Source: Acidobacteriota bacterium | Lineage (GTDB): Bacteria > Acidobacteriota > Terriglobia > Bryobacterales > UBA6623 | Direction: 5' to 3' | Length of the DNA stretch: 47,293 nucleotides | Assembly: GCA_027592785.1 (NCBI GenBank) | Contig: JAQCLD010000026.1 | Location: 1-47,293, forward strand | Shown here: positions 34,271 to 44,506 of the stretch, in pieces | How the letters are laid out: each line of letters begins with the position of its first letter | Position numbering within the stretch: the first letter of the stretch is position 1 | Translations under genes and position numbers: made by a program | Notes under the pieces: generated by a model | Databases searched by the model: none | Told to the model about the DNA's origin: nothing | The model's input: only the letters and a program-made list of their open reading frames with translations

Positions 34271-34939
34271 ATGCGACGAGTAATTGATTTGACGTATCCG
34301 ATCGAGGATCACTTCCGCTGGGGCGTCGAACGGACGCTGGCGGCGGCCTTTGAGCGCGGCGACGACTTCCAGGTGACCCGGTTGGCGTTCGCGGTGCACG
34401 GCTTCACGCACATCGATGCGCCGCGGCACATGTTGCCGGACGGGCCAACGACGTCGAGCTTCGATATGAATGTGTTTGTCGGCGAGGCGGCGATTGTGGA
34501 TGTCAGCGCGGTGGCCAACAATGCGGCTATCTCCGCGGAGACGTTGGCTGAGGCGGGCGGGCACGTGCGAGCAGGCGACATTGTGATCGTCAAGATGGCC
34601 TGGGACGGGCGATTTTCACTGGACCAGAAAGAGTTCTGGACCCAGGCGCCGTATCTGACGCGGGATGCTTGCGAGTGGCTGGCAGCGCAAAAGCCGGCGC
34701 TTGTCGGCTACGACTTCCCGCAAGATCAACCGATTCGCGGGCTACTGGAGGGACAGCAGGCGTCAATCGAGGAGTTCGTCAGCCACGACGTGATTCTGCG
34801 ACGAGGAATTCCGATGATTGAGTACTTGTGCAATCTGGGCGAGGTAACCGCGCCACGCGTCGAGCTGTGCGCGCTGCCGCTCAAGGTGTTAGACGCGGAC
34901 GGAGCACCGTCGCGCGTCGTGGCGGTGGAGAAGAGCTAA
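34271..34939 (+). CDS. Cyclase family protein (kynurenine formamidase-like)
   Basis: A 222-residue protein of the metal-dependent cyclase/arylformamidase family. The metal motif is His43-GFT-His47-I-Asp49-APR-His53, matching H-x-G-T-H-x-D-x-P-x-H with Phe in place of the first variable residue. It continues with DIVIVKMAW, LVGYDFPQDQ and EYLCNLGEV, typical of this fold. Family members hydrolyse N-formylkynurenine, lactones or amides; no kynurenine-pathway gene is adjacent. ATG 34271 was chosen over an in-frame GTG (34253) because the family starts with RVIDLTYPI. It is divergent from the SDR gene, with 49 bases between them. Downstream follows a hairpin-repeat field. Confidence 0.87.
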   Translation: MRRVIDLTYPIEDHFRWGVERTLAAAFERGDDFQVTRLAFAVHGFTHIDAPRHMLPDGPTTSSFDMNVFVGEAAIVDVSAVANNAAISAETLAEAGGHVRAGDIVIVKMAWDGRFSLDQKEFWTQAPYLTRDACEWLAAQKPALVGYDFPQDQPIRGLLEGQQASIEEFVSHDVILRRGIPMIEYLCNLGEVTAPRVELCALPLKVLDADGAPSRVVAVEKS

Positions 34940-34965
34940 CGAGTCACAGTTTGGCCCAGGGGGAT

Positions 34966-35290
34966 GCGTGTTTTCAGGCCCGTTAAGGGGCCTCACCATG
35001 AGCCTCGTAAACGAGGCTGAAAACACGGCGGGTGCAAGGCCGCCCGCCCGATCTTGGCTAGGCGCAGCATCTATGTATGGCACTCCATGCAAGTGTTTCG
35101 GTCGGGTAGAACCCGCCGCTTGCGCGGCTGGGCTCAGCCGTCTCATCAAACTCGACTGTCCGCCATCGCCCGACCGCTTCGGGCTCTCGAGTTTTCAGCC
35201 CCGTTCACGGGGCTCATGGTGAGACTAGGCCTTCAGGCCTGGTTTCCGAAAGCCGCGCCCTCTCCTCCTCTCAGCCCGCTTCAGTGGGCT
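34966..35290. repeat. Mosaic of short hairpins with TTCA/TAAA tetraloops
   Basis: The interval between the cyclase gene and the DUF1549 gene (34940-35357) has no gene but several stem-loops. A three-way structure spans 34968-35026: outer stem GTGTTTTCAG/CTGAAAACAC encloses AGGCCC/GGGCCT (34976-34993) and AGCCTCG-TAAA-CGAGGCT (35001-35018). Further hairpins are AGCCCCG-TTCA-CGGGGCT (35197-35214), AGGCC-TTCA-GGCCT (35227-35240) and AGCCCGC-TTCA-GTGGGCT (35273-35290). Stems differ, loops recur. This resembles dispersed REP-type elements. Confidence 0.75.
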
Positions 35291-35357
35291 TACCGTCGAA
35301 ATGGCTTTAGCCGCACCTTTCAGCCCGTCCCTCCATCCACTAACATAGTGACGACCC

Positions 35358-37901
35358 ATGCGTGCGCTTCTCGCAGTCTTGGCCCTGATCAGCGCGACAG
35401 CCGCCGTCGCCCAAGACCTGCCGCCAGCGGCAACCGAAACTGTCGACTTCGCCAAACAAATTCAGCCGATCTTCGAGCAACGTTGCGTCGGTTGCCACGG
35501 CCCCGGACAACAGTTCAACGGCCTGCGCCTCGACCGCAAAGCCGACGCACTTAAAGGCGGCGCCTCCGGTCCCGCGATCCTCCCCGGCGACTCTGCCAAC
35601 AGCCGCCTCATCCATCTCGTCGCCGGATACCAAGTTAAAGTCGTCATGCCGCCCACCGGCGATCCGCTCACCGCGCAGCAAGTCGGCCTGCTTCGCGCCT
35701 GGATCGACCAAGGCGCCAACTGGCCAGACGACAACGCCGCCGCCGAAACCAAACCCACGCACTGGGCCTATCAGCCGCGCACGAAACCGACGCCGCCCAC
35801 AGTCGCCGACGCCCGGACTGCGATCGACCAATTCGTCCTCGCCCGCCTCCAAAGCGAGCAAATCGAACCCTCGCCTGAAGCCAACCGCCGCACGCTGCTG
35901 CGTCGCCTAAGCCTCGACCTCACCGGCCTGCCGCCCACGCGCGAGCTGATGCAAACTTTCCTTGCCGACGAGGCGCCGCAAGCTTACGAGAACGCCGTCG
36001 ACTCTCTGCTCGCCTCCGAACACTACGGCGAAAAGTGGGCCATGCACTGGCTCGATCAAGTGCGCTACGCCGATTCGGATGGCTACGAGAAAGACAACGT
36101 GCGCCCCAACGCTTGGCGCTATCGGCACTGGGTCATCGAGGCCCTCAACCGCGACATGGGCTTCGACGAGTTCACCATCGAGCAGATCGCCGGTGACCTG
36201 CTTGAGAACCCGACCGCCGATCAACTCACTGCTACGGGCTTCCACCGCAACACGCTTAAGAACCGCGAAGGCGGCGTTAACTACGAACAGTTCCGCTTCG
36301 AAGAAAACGTCGACCGCGTTCACACCGTCGCCACCGTTTGGCTCGGCAGCACCATCGGCTGCAGCCAGTGTCATAACCATAAATTCGATCCCTTCCTGCA
36401 GCAGGACTTCTATCGCCTGTTCGCCTTCTTCAACAACATCGAAGAAGGATTCGCGCCTGCCCCGCTGCCCGGCGAACTCGGCCCCTATCTGCAAACTCAC
36501 GACGAGTACCGCACAAAACGCGCCGAACTCCTCGCCGAGTACCACGTCCCCGAAATGCAGCCTGCCTGGGAGGAGCGCGTCATCCACGCCGGGCAACATC
36601 CCGGCGAAGACACCGCCTGGGACGTCAACTGGGACACCCTCGCCAAGATGACCGACGGCGGCGAACGCTTCATCCTCATGCCCGCGACCCAGCGCAACGA
36701 GCGCCAACGCGACGACGTCGTCGATTACTTCATTCGCTTCTATAACCAGGTCGTTAGCAAAGAGCGTTACGAGGAACTTGGCTGGAAGGAACTGCAAGAG
36801 AAACTCAAAGCGCTTGAGACGTCTTACCCGCAGCTCAGCCAAGCGCGCATCGTCAGCGAAACCCCGCGCCAGTCGCACGTCCACGTACGCGGCCAATGGG
36901 ACCGTCGCGGTGTTGAAGTTTCCGCCGGCGTGCCAGGCTTCCTACCGCAGATCGACAACCCAGCTCCTAACCGCCTCGATCTCGCTCGCTGGATCGTCGC
37001 TGATGACAATCCGCTCACCGCCCGCGTCATCGTCAACCGCATTTGGCAAGAGTATTTCGGCACAGGCCTCGTCGCCAGCTCCGATGACTTCGGAACCCAA
37101 GGCGACAAACCCTCGCATGCCGCGCTGCTCGACTGGCTGGCCAGCGACTTCATCGAGTCGGGCTGGAGCCTCAAACATCTGCACCGCCAGATCGTGATGT
37201 CCTCGACTTATCGGCAGTCGTCGAATGCGCGCCCCGAGCTGGAAGAACGCGACCCCGATAATCGTCTGCTCGCACGCCAACTGCGTCTGCGCCTGCCCGC
37301 TGAACTCATTCGCGACAGCGCCCTCTCTGCCGGCGGGTTGCTCTACGACAAGGTTGGCGGGCGCTCGGTACGTCCGCCCCAGCCGGATAGCGTCTCGAAG
37401 CTGATCTACGGCAACGGCGTCGCCTGGGAAGAGGACACCGGGCCCGACCAGTACCGCCGCGCGCTCTACATACACTTCCAGCGCATGGCCCCTTACCCTT
37501 TCCTGATGAACTTCGACGGCGGCGAGCGGGCTATCGCTGCTTGCACCCGCGAACGATCCAACACGCCGCTGCAAGCGCTCAATATGTTGAACGATCCTGT
37601 GCTGATCGAGGCAGCGCAGGGTCTAGCGACGCGCATCCTGCTCGAATCACCCGACACCGACTTCGGCTCACGCCTCGCATACGCCTACGAAACAGCACTG
37701 GGACGTACTCCATCGGCGACCGAACAGCAGCGCCTGGCCGTCCACTATCGCGATCAGCAGAAACTGCTCGACTCCGACGTTGCCCTGCCGGCCAAGTGGT
37801 ACCCGCTCACGCTAGAAGGAATCGACCGCACCGACGCTGCCGCCTGGACCGCGGTCGCACGCGTACTGATCAACACTGACGAGTTCATCACGAGGGAATA
37901 A
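35358..37901 (+). CDS. DUF1549/DUF1553 planctomycete-type cytochrome-like protein
   Basis: An 847-residue secreted protein. After a signal peptide (LLAVLALISATAAVAQ), a PSCyt1 domain carries heme motif CVGCH (43-47) in IFEQRCVGCHGPG. The PSCyt2/DUF1549 region follows (NRRTLLRRLSLDLTGLPPTRELMQTFLAD, EKWAMHWLDQVRYADSDGYEKDN), with a second CxxCH at 335-339 in GCSQCHNHKFDP. The C-terminal half is PSD1/DUF1553 (NRIWQEYFGTGLVASSDDFGTQGDKPSHAALLDWLASDFIESGWSLKHLHR). Such proteins are abundant in Planctomycetes and Solibacter and are thought to be periplasmic or surface enzymes; their chemistry is not established. It precedes its usual partner, a DUF1501 protein, by 4 bases. Confidence 0.92.
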   Translation: MRALLAVLALISATAAVAQDLPPAATETVDFAKQIQPIFEQRCVGCHGPGQQFNGLRLDRKADALKGGASGPAILPGDSANSRLIHLVAGYQVKVVMPPTGDPLTAQQVGLLRAWIDQGANWPDDNAAAETKPTHWAYQPRTKPTPPTVADARTAIDQFVLARLQSEQIEPSPEANRRTLLRRLSLDLTGLPPTRELMQTFLADEAPQAYENAVDSLLASEHYGEKWAMHWLDQVRYADSDGYEKDNVRPNAWRYRHWVIEALNRDMGFDEFTIEQIAGDLLENPTADQLTATGFHRNTLKNREGGVNYEQFRFEENVDRVHTVATVWLGSTIGCSQCHNHKFDPFLQQDFYRLFAFFNNIEEGFAPAPLPGELGPYLQTHDEYRTKRAELLAEYHVPEMQPAWEERVIHAGQHPGEDTAWDVNWDTLAKMTDGGERFILMPATQRNERQRDDVVDYFIRFYNQVVSKERYEELGWKELQEKLKALETSYPQLSQARIVSETPRQSHVHVRGQWDRRGVEVSAGVPGFLPQIDNPAPNRLDLARWIVADDNPLTARVIVNRIWQEYFGTGLVASSDDFGTQGDKPSHAALLDWLASDFIESGWSLKHLHRQIVMSSTYRQSSNARPELEERDPDNRLLARQLRLRLPAELIRDSALSAGGLLYDKVGGRSVRPPQPDSVSKLIYGNGVAWEEDTGPDQYRRALYIHFQRMAPYPFLMNFDGGERAIAACTRERSNTPLQALNMLNDPVLIEAAQGLATRILLESPDTDFGSRLAYAYETALGRTPSATEQQRLAVHYRDQQKLLDSDVALPAKWYPLTLEGIDRTDAAAWTAVARVLINTDEFITRE

Positions 37902-37905
37902 CAAG

Positions 37906-39324
37906 ATGGACTGGCGAGACTTTCAGCGCACCCAATCACGCCGCGGCTTTCTGCAACAGTCCGTCGCCGGTCTCGGCACGCTCGCGCTCGCCAATCTGCT
38001 GCGCGCTGAAGAACGCGCGAATCCCCTGACGCCTAAGTCTCCGCACTTTGCGCCCAAAGCGAAGAACGTCATCTTCTTGTTCCAAGAGGGCGCGCCCAGC
38101 CAGATGGATCTGTTCGATCCCAAGCCCGTGCTGCAAAAGTATCACGGCCAATCGCTGCCGCCCGAGTTGACCGCCAACCTGCAACTCGCCTTCATCAAGA
38201 AGAACGCCCAAGTCCTGGCTAGTGAACGCACGTTCGAGAAATGCGGCCAGTCCGGCATGGAAATTTCCGACTGGCTGCCGCACACGCGCACCATCGCCGA
38301 CGACATCTGCCTGGTTCGCTCGATGTACTCGGACGCCTTCAACCACCACCCCGGCCAATCGCTGCTAATGAGCGGCTCGCCGCTGTTCGGACGGCCCACC
38401 ATCGGCTCTTGGCTGACCTACGGCCTAGGCAGCGAGTCCGAAAACCTTCCCGGTTTCGTCGTGCTCAGCTCGGGACGCGGCACCTCCGGCGGCACGTCCA
38501 ATTGGTCCTCCGGCTTCATGCCCTCGACGTATCAAGGCGTACCGTTTCGCTCTGCCGGCGATCCGATTCTCTACCTGACTAATCCGGACGGCATCACCGA
38601 CGAGATGCAGCGCCTGAGCCTGGACGCCATCCGCGATATCAACCAAGAGCGACTTGATCACACCGGCGACGTCGAGATCGCCTCACGCATCCAGAGCTAC
38701 GAGCTTGCCTTCCGCATGCAATCGGCCGCGCCTGATCTCATCGACTTTTCCAACGAGCCGCAGCACATCCTCGACTCCTACGGCGTCGGCAACGAAACAA
38801 AGAACGCCTACGCCACCAACTGTCTGCTCGCCCGGCGCATGGTCGAACGCGGCGTCCGCGTAGTCCTCGTCGCTCACGCCAGTTGGGACCAACACCAAGA
38901 CCTCAAGCGCGATCTCAAGAAAAACTGCGACTCCACCGACCAGCCCGCCGCCGCTCTAATCAAAGACCTCAAGCAGCGCGGCCTGCTCGACTCCACGCTC
39001 GTCGTCTGGGGAGGGGAATTCGGGCGTACGTCCCTGGCCGATATCCGCCGTCCCGAAGACCTCGACACCGCCGGCCGCGACCACCACCCCAACGGCTTCT
39101 CCATGTGGCTTGCCGGCGGCGGCATCAAAGGGGGCCAAGTCATCGGCGCCACCGACGAGCTAGCTCTCACCATTGCCCGCGACAAAGTACACGTCCACGA
39201 CCTGCAGGCGACGATTCTGCACCTCGCCGGCTTCGACCACACCAAGCTGACTTACCGCCACATGGGCCGTGACTTCCGGCTCACCGACGTCGAAGGCCAA
39301 GTCGTGCAGCAGATGCTGGCGTAG
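37906..39324 (+). CDS. DUF1501 protein, Tat-exported
   Basis: A 472-residue protein with a Tat signal (QSRRGFLQQSVAGLGTLALANLL). KAKNVIFLFQEGAPSQMDLFDPKP opens a fold related to the alkaline phosphatase/sulfatase superfamily; FNHHPGQSLLMSGSPLFGRPTIGSW, DQHQDLKRDL, VVWGGEFGRT and GRDHHPNGFSMWLAGGGIKGG are the usual metal-site segments. DUF1501 genes typically follow DUF1549/DUF1553 genes, and here the gap is only 4 bases, so the two products probably act together outside the cytoplasm. The reaction is unknown; hydrolysis of a phosphate or sulfate ester is suggested by the fold alone. Confidence 0.93.
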   Translation: MDWRDFQRTQSRRGFLQQSVAGLGTLALANLLRAEERANPLTPKSPHFAPKAKNVIFLFQEGAPSQMDLFDPKPVLQKYHGQSLPPELTANLQLAFIKKNAQVLASERTFEKCGQSGMEISDWLPHTRTIADDICLVRSMYSDAFNHHPGQSLLMSGSPLFGRPTIGSWLTYGLGSESENLPGFVVLSSGRGTSGGTSNWSSGFMPSTYQGVPFRSAGDPILYLTNPDGITDEMQRLSLDAIRDINQERLDHTGDVEIASRIQSYELAFRMQSAAPDLIDFSNEPQHILDSYGVGNETKNAYATNCLLARRMVERGVRVVLVAHASWDQHQDLKRDLKKNCDSTDQPAAALIKDLKQRGLLDSTLVVWGGEFGRTSLADIRRPEDLDTAGRDHHPNGFSMWLAGGGIKGGQVIGATDELALTIARDKVHVHDLQATILHLAGFDHTKLTYRHMGRDFRLTDVEGQVVQQMLA

Positions 39325-39422
39325 CAAACCGCTGAGGCCTGCTCATCATGGTCCAAAACCGTGAGCTAAAATAGGTCCTGCCTGCTCCAGCCCGGCTAGG
39401 CTCGCGGCGCCATAGGACTCCA

Positions 39423-42400
39423 ATGATGCATCGGCGACACTTCCAAACCATCGGCGCCCTCCTCCTTGTTGCCTTGGCCGGGATCGCCTGGACGGCCCGC
39501 CAGGGGTCTGCCCAAGCTGCCGATAGCGCTGAGCAAGCACTCCGAACTTCTTTCGACCAACAAGTAAAGCCGTTCCTGACCCAGAACTGCGTCGTTTGTC
39601 ACAACGCTGATCTGCCCACATCCGGCGTGCGCCTCGACCAGCTCGACGCCTCACTCAGTGATCGCCAGGTTCGCCTATGGGAAGTCGTGCAGAAACGCAT
39701 CGTTGACCAGACGATGCCGCCGGCAGCCATGCCGCAACCGAGCGATGCCGACCGCCGGGTCATGGACGGTTGGATCACCGAGGCCCTGAACATCGCGCGC
39801 ACCCGTCCCACGCTCAAGAACGGCATCGTGCGCCGGCTCACCGTTTCGCAATACCGCAATACCCTGCGCGATCTGCTGTCGCTAGGCGACAACCTCACCG
39901 ACGCTCTGCCGCCCGACGCCGTCTCCAAGGACGGCTTCGTTAACAATACGGAAACGCTGCAAACCTCCGCGCTGTTGATGGAGGCTTACTTCGAGGTTGC
40001 CGAAGAAGCGTTAACGCGGTCGATGGTCGATCCCGACTCGAAACCATCGATACAGAACTTCCGCGTCGACCTCGGCGCCGGAGTCAATCCCGATCCACTG
40101 ACTGAAAAGCTGATCCTCGGGGCAGGCAGCGAGCTGCTCGAAACCTCGGACGTCCTGGTCACCGAACTGACGCCGAACAAGCCGTTCGCCTTCGATCCGT
40201 TTCATATGCGGACCAAGTTCCGGTTCATCGAGGGATACGAAGGCAACGCTACCGTCCGCGGCTGGCGAGACTTCGACAGCATTTATCACGCGGTCTTCGC
40301 CGACCTGCGCGGCAGCGCTGGTTACCCCAAGGGCAGCGCCTACAGCACCGTCCCCGAAGGCCTGTTGCTGCGCCCCGCAATTCCCACCACCGAATTATTC
40401 GGAATCGATAGTACGTATGGGCCGCACGCGAACTTCAAGATCTCCTTGCGCGAACTGCCTGACCACGGACGTTTCCGCGTCACCGTCACCGCCGCGAAGT
40501 ACAACGACGGCCTCATGCTCGACTCCGACGTGCCGGCACAGCCCAGGGACGCCCCCGGGGCGGTGACGACAAGCGGAGATCCTGGCACTCCCCAAACCGT
40601 CCAGATCGCTAAGGCCGGCGTCTACCAAGTCGACATTCATGAGGTCGAGCCGGTCATCCCCTCCGCAGCCGATGCTTCCAAGCTCGAGCAAGATGTTGCC
40701 GGCGCTTGGTCCTTCGACACCGCTGACGGCGTCACTTTGGAGGGCGACACGCAGCTCGTCGATTCGCCGTTCGGCAAAGCGCTGTCGCTCGACGGCGAAG
40801 ATGATTCGGTCGTCGTGCCGCACCAAGAGCAGATGAACGTCGGCGCCGGCGACTTCACGGTGTCGGCCTGGATTCACCCGACCCAGTTGCGCGGCGCCGG
40901 TATAGTCGTCGCCGGGGCCTTTGATCAGAACGCCGGTTGGCGCCTGAGCACGTCCGGCGGCCGGGGCGGGTTGGAGCTCGCTACGGTCGGTCCCGATAAA
41001 AAGACCAACGGCTCGGTGCGCTCTCCGCGGGGAGTCATCCGCGCCCGCGCTTGGCAGCACGTTGCCGCGGTCGTGCGGCGCGACAAAGGGGAAGCCAAGC
41101 TTTACGTCAACGGTTACCCCGTCGCGGTCGGCGAGGTTGGCGCCGCGAACCTCGACAACCCTGTCGATTTCCACATCGGACGCGTTTCGTATACCTCATT
41201 CTTCCGAGGCCAAATCGATGAAGTACGCGTCTACAAACGAGCCCTGGAAGATGCGGAGTTGCAAGCCGTCTTGCAGCCCGGCCGGTCGCTTGCCCTGCCG
41301 CCCCCCGTACTGGAGCAAGATGTGGATTTGACGCTCGGCGACCGCAAGTTCCCCGGTACGCTCGAACGACCCGCCTTCGTGGCGCTAAGGCTTGAGCCAG
41401 GTCCGCTGCGAATCGAGGCCCAGCACGACGGACTCAAGGCTCTGGACCGCGTAGTGCTGACGCCGCTCAGCCCCAGCAGCGATCTGGCGCGGCGTGTCGC
41501 CGCCTTGGAGGCACGCGTGCCGCGTTTGGGCGTCCATCTGGGCCTGCGCCGCGATTGCGGCAGCACGCTGGTGGCCGTCGGTCCTCCCCAGGCCGTGCCC
41601 AACACTCAACTCGCTCGTTTCGTCTTCGAAGGCTCCATCAGCGATTTCCCCAGCCCTGATGAGGAAAAGGACAACGTCAACTATCTAGCGGGCTTCCACG
41701 AGATCGGCGTTCGCAGCGAATACACCGACGGTCGAGACATGCCCCGTTTGGTCGTTCGCTCCGTCGAATTCGAGGGGCCGCTTTTGGATACCTGGCCGCC
41801 GCCGACCCACACCAATATCTTTGGCGAGTTCGAACGCAAATCCGACACAGCGGCCTATGCCCGCGAAATCATTCGCAGCTTCGCCACGCGCGCCTACCGG
41901 CGTCCCGTAACCGAACCCGAGCAGGCCGCTCTTGTCGCTGTCTTCGATCGATCTCTGGGGCAGGGTCGCGGCTTTCAAGAGAGCATCAAAGAAGCCCTGC
42001 AAGTCGCTCTCGCTTCGCCGCAGTTCCTGTTTCTGGTCGAGGCCAGCTCCTCGGCCTTGCCGGAGCCGCTTGACGACTATGAGCTAGCCTCCAAGCTTTC
42101 TTACTTCCTGTGGAACGGGCCGCCCGACGAAGCCACGTTGCAGTTGGCCGCCGCCGGCACGTTGCGCGATCATCTAGAAACCGAAGTCCAGCGCATGATC
42201 GCCGATCCGCGCTTCTCCGAGTTCACCAACGAATTCACGCCGCAGTGGCTCAACCTAGAGAAGTTCGATGTTGTTGAACCCGACCGCCAGAAGTATCCGA
42301 AGCTCACCCGGCCTGTGCGTACGCAACTCCGCCAAGAGCCGATCGAGCTTGTGCAATATTTGATTCGCGAAAACCTGCCGGCCAGCAACCTGATCTCGTC

Positions 42401-43055
42401 CGACATCGTGCTCGCTAACGAGGTCACCGCCGACTATTACGATCTGACCGGCAAGACAGACAGCGGTTTCCAGTTCGTTCCCGTCGTTCACGGCCGTCGT
42501 GAATTAGGCGGCCTGCTCAGCGAAGCGGCGTTCATGGCTGGCCTGTCCGACGGACGCGAATCGAACCCGGTCAAGCGTGGAGCGTGGATGGCCCGCAAGA
42601 TCATCGCCGAGCCGCCCGACGACCCACCGCCGAACGTGCCCAACCTCAAGGCCGACACAGAGGGCCTCACGCTGCGTCAACGGCTCGAACAACATCGCAG
42701 CATTACCGGCTGCATGCAATGCCATACGACGATTGACCCTTGGGGCGTGGCCCTCGAGGAGTTTGACGCCGGTGGACGTCTCAAGCGCGAGCCCGCCGAC
42801 GCATCCTCCACGTTGCCCGACGGTAGCCAGGTATCCGGCGTGAACGATTTGAAGAAGTACCTCAGTGAGGATCGCATCGACCAGGTCGCCTTCAGCGTAC
42901 TCAAGCACCTGTCGACCTACGCCAACGGCCGAACCTTGACGTACAATGAGCTCAACTCGCTGAAAGAAGACGGGTTAAAATTAAGAGCGGACGGCTACCG
43001 CATGCAGGACTTGATCCAGTACGTCGTCCACAGCGAGATGTTTCTCGAGAAGTAA
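39423..43055 (+). CDS. DUF1587/DUF1595/DUF1592/DUF1588/DUF1585 protein with LamG domain
   Basis: A 1210-residue exported protein. Residues 1-33 are a signal peptide; CVVCH at 56-60 is a c-type heme motif in the PSCyt1-like start. [16 protein letters not shown] marks DUF1587. From about 429 to 613 a LamG/concanavalin-like sandwich is inserted ([64 protein letters not shown]), which probably binds a glycan. Then come DUF1595 and DUF1592 ([42 protein letters not shown]), DUF1588 with a second CxxCH at 1097-1101 ([23 protein letters not shown]), and DUF1585 at the end ([16 protein letters not shown]). The following DUF1552 gene, 9 bases away, is its standard partner. Confidence 0.92.
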   Translation: MMHRRHFQTIGALLLVALAGIAWTARQGSAQAADSAEQALRTSFDQQVKPFLTQNCVVCHNADLPTSGVRLDQLDASLSDRQVRLWEVVQKRIVDQTMPPAAMPQPSDADRRVMDGWITEALNIARTRPTLKNGIVRRLTVSQYRNTLRDLLSLGDNLTDALPPDAVSKDGFVNNTETLQTSALLMEAYFEVAEEALTRSMVDPDSKPSIQNFRVDLGAGVNPDPLTEKLILGAGSELLETSDVLVTELTPNKPFAFDPFHMRTKFRFIEGYEGNATVRGWRDFDSIYHAVFADLRGSAGYPKGSAYSTVPEGLLLRPAIPTTELFGIDSTYGPHANFKISLRELPDHGRFRVTVTAAKYNDGLMLDSDVPAQPRDAPGAVTTSGDPGTPQTVQIAKAGVYQVDIHEVEPVIPSAADASKLEQDVAGAWSFDTADGVTLEGDTQLVDSPFGKALSLDGEDDSVVVPHQEQMNVGAGDFTVSAWIHPTQLRGAGIVVAGAFDQNAGWRLSTSGGRGGLELATVGPDKKTNGSVRSPRGVIRARAWQHVAAVVRRDKGEAKLYVNGYPVAVGEVGAANLDNPVDFHIGRVSYTSFFRGQIDEVRVYKRALEDAELQAVLQPGRSLALPPPVLEQDVDLTLGDRKFPGTLERPAFVALRLEPGPLRIEAQHDGLKALDRVVLTPLSPSSDLARRVAALEARVPRLGVHLGLRRDCGSTLVAVGPPQAVPNTQLARFVFEGSISDFPSPDEEKDNVNYLAGFHEIGVRSEYTDGRDMPRLVVRSVEFEGPLLDTWPPPTHTNIFGEFERKSDTAAYAREIIRSFATRAYRRPVTEPEQAALVAVFDRSLGQGRGFQESIKEALQVALASPQFLFLVEASSSALPEPLDDYELASKLSYFLWNGPPDEATLQLAAAGTLRDHLETEVQRMIADPRFSEFTNEFTPQWLNLEKFDVVEPDRQKYPKLTRPVRTQLRQEPIELVQYLIRENLPASNLISSDIVLANEVTADYYDLTGKTDSGFQFVPVVHGRRELGGLLSEAAFMAGLSDGRESNPVKRGAWMARKIIAEPPDDPPPNVPNLKADTEGLTLRQRLEQHRSITGCMQCHTTIDPWGVALEEFDAGGRLKREPADASSTLPDGSQVSGVNDLKKYLSEDRIDQVAFSVLKHLSTYANGRTLTYNELNSLKEDGLKLRADGYRMQDLIQYVVHSEMFLEK

Positions 43056-43064
43056 CGGAGGCCT

Positions 43065-44405
43065 ATGAGACATTCCCTGAAGATCGACCGGCGAGCCTTC
43101 ATCAGAGGGATGGGCGGCATGGCTCTCGCATTGCCCGTTCTGGACGCGATGGGCGCCGAGGTCGCCGAGCAGGCCCCTCGACGGTTCTGCGCGATATACA
43201 CCGCTAACGGCATGTCTCTGCCGCGCGAGGAAAATCGCCTCGATGAATGGAGTTGGTTTCCCAGGGCCGAGAAGGACGGTCAATTCGTCTTCGGCAAGTC
43301 GACAGAACCGCTAAGCCCCTTCCGCAATCAACTCAGTTTCCTCGGCGGGCTCTACCACCCCAGCGGACCGAAGGCCGACCCGCACACTTGTTCGGACATG
43401 TGGCTCACCGGAGCCCCCTTGTACATCCCCGAGCGGGAAGTCTACAACTCCGTCGCTCTCGATCAAGTCGTTGCGCTGCACACCAAGCAGCACTGCAGGC
43501 AGCCGTCCTTGGTGCTGTCGATCGATGCCGGCACAGGATTCCTATCCCGTACTGGCACCATCTCCTATAGCCTCCAAGGCCGTCCGGTTCCGGCGGAAAA
43601 CAATCCGCGTCGAATCTTCGATCGGCTGTTCCGCGCCGACCGCGCCTCGCTTCAGTCGCAACGCGATCAGTTGCAGCGCCGCATTAAGTTAGCCGACGCC
43701 GTTTCCGTGAGCGCCCGGGCCCTCGACAAACAACTCGGCAAGTCCGATCGCGAGCGGATGGATCAGTACCTGACCTCGCTCAATGAAGTCGAGTCCCGCC
43801 TGATCGCCTCTGAGCAATGGATCGACATCCCGCTTAAGAAGCAGGACTATGCGCATCTCAACCTGGAAGCGAACTCCGAGGGCGAGCCCGCGGAATACTA
43901 CCGCGCCATGTTCGACCTCATCGCGCTCGCCTTCGATGCTGATATCACGCGCTCGGTCTCCTTCATGCTCAACCGCGAAGACGGCATGGGCATCAGCGAC
44001 ACCTTCCCGCTCAAACTGGGACTCTCCAAGACGCACCACAATCTCTCGCACGCAACCGATGCGGAAGGACAGCTGGACTTCGCCAAGTACGATCAGTTCT
44101 TGAGCCAACAGCTAGCGCACTTCTTCGGGCAGATGAACTCTTACCAAGATCGCCAAGGCAGCGTCCTCGACAACACGATAGTCCTGTACGGCAGCGGCGC
44201 CAGCACCACGCACACGTCGGTCAACCTGCCGACTCTGGTCGCCGGCGGCGCCAACATGGGCCTCAAGCACGGCGCCTATTGGCGTGACGGCCAGACGCGC
44301 ATGTCGAACGTGTACCTCAGCATCCTGCACTCGTTAGGCGTTGAGGAAGAGTCGTTCTCCGACAGCACCGGCACACTCAGCGACTCAATCTTCAGCCGGG
44401 TTTAG
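43065..44405 (+). CDS. DUF1552 (HXXSHH-like) protein, Tat-exported
   Basis: A 446-residue protein with a Tat-like signal ([25 protein letters not shown]). Segments [41 protein letters not shown] and [36 protein letters not shown] are typical of the DUF1552 family, which behaves like a DUF1501 analogue. The family's conserved HxxSHH motif appears as HNLSHA (in [11 protein letters not shown]), so its last His is replaced here. The gene follows the 1210-residue cytochrome-like gene by 9 bases, with GGAGG before the ATG, and the two form the standard pair. The reaction is unknown. Confidence 0.9.
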   Translation: MRHSLKIDRRAFIRGMGGMALALPVLDAMGAEVAEQAPRRFCAIYTANGMSLPREENRLDEWSWFPRAEKDGQFVFGKSTEPLSPFRNQLSFLGGLYHPSGPKADPHTCSDMWLTGAPLYIPEREVYNSVALDQVVALHTKQHCRQPSLVLSIDAGTGFLSRTGTISYSLQGRPVPAENNPRRIFDRLFRADRASLQSQRDQLQRRIKLADAVSVSARALDKQLGKSDRERMDQYLTSLNEVESRLIASEQWIDIPLKKQDYAHLNLEANSEGEPAEYYRAMFDLIALAFDADITRSVSFMLNREDGMGISDTFPLKLGLSKTHHNLSHATDAEGQLDFAKYDQFLSQQLAHFFGQMNSYQDRQGSVLDNTIVLYGSGASTTHTSVNLPTLVAGGANMGLKHGAYWRDGQTRMSNVYLSILHSLGVEEESFSDSTGTLSDSIFSRV

Positions 44406-44413
44406 GAGCCCCT

Positions 44414-44472
44414 CCGGTAACCGGGCCTAAAGGCCTAACGATGACCCTAGGGGACTGCCACCCGTGGCTGTC
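44414..44472. repeat. Hairpin repeats between convergent genes
   Basis: The 101-base gap between the DUF1552 gene (plus) and the SUMF1-like gene (minus) holds CCGG-TAA-CCGG (44414-44424), GGCC-TAAA-GGCC (44424-44435) and GACTGCCAC-CC-GTGGCTGTC (44453-44472, one mismatch). The TAAA loop repeats that of the hairpin at 35001-35018. They could terminate transcription from both sides. Confidence 0.6.
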
Positions 44473-44506
44473 CACGATTACCCGGCACACGTTGCGCGGG
44501 GCGGCC

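Noticed and set aside
34966..35290. CRISPR-like array
   Set aside because: Stems and spacing vary, there is no constant repeat unit and no cas genes are present; these are separate hairpins.
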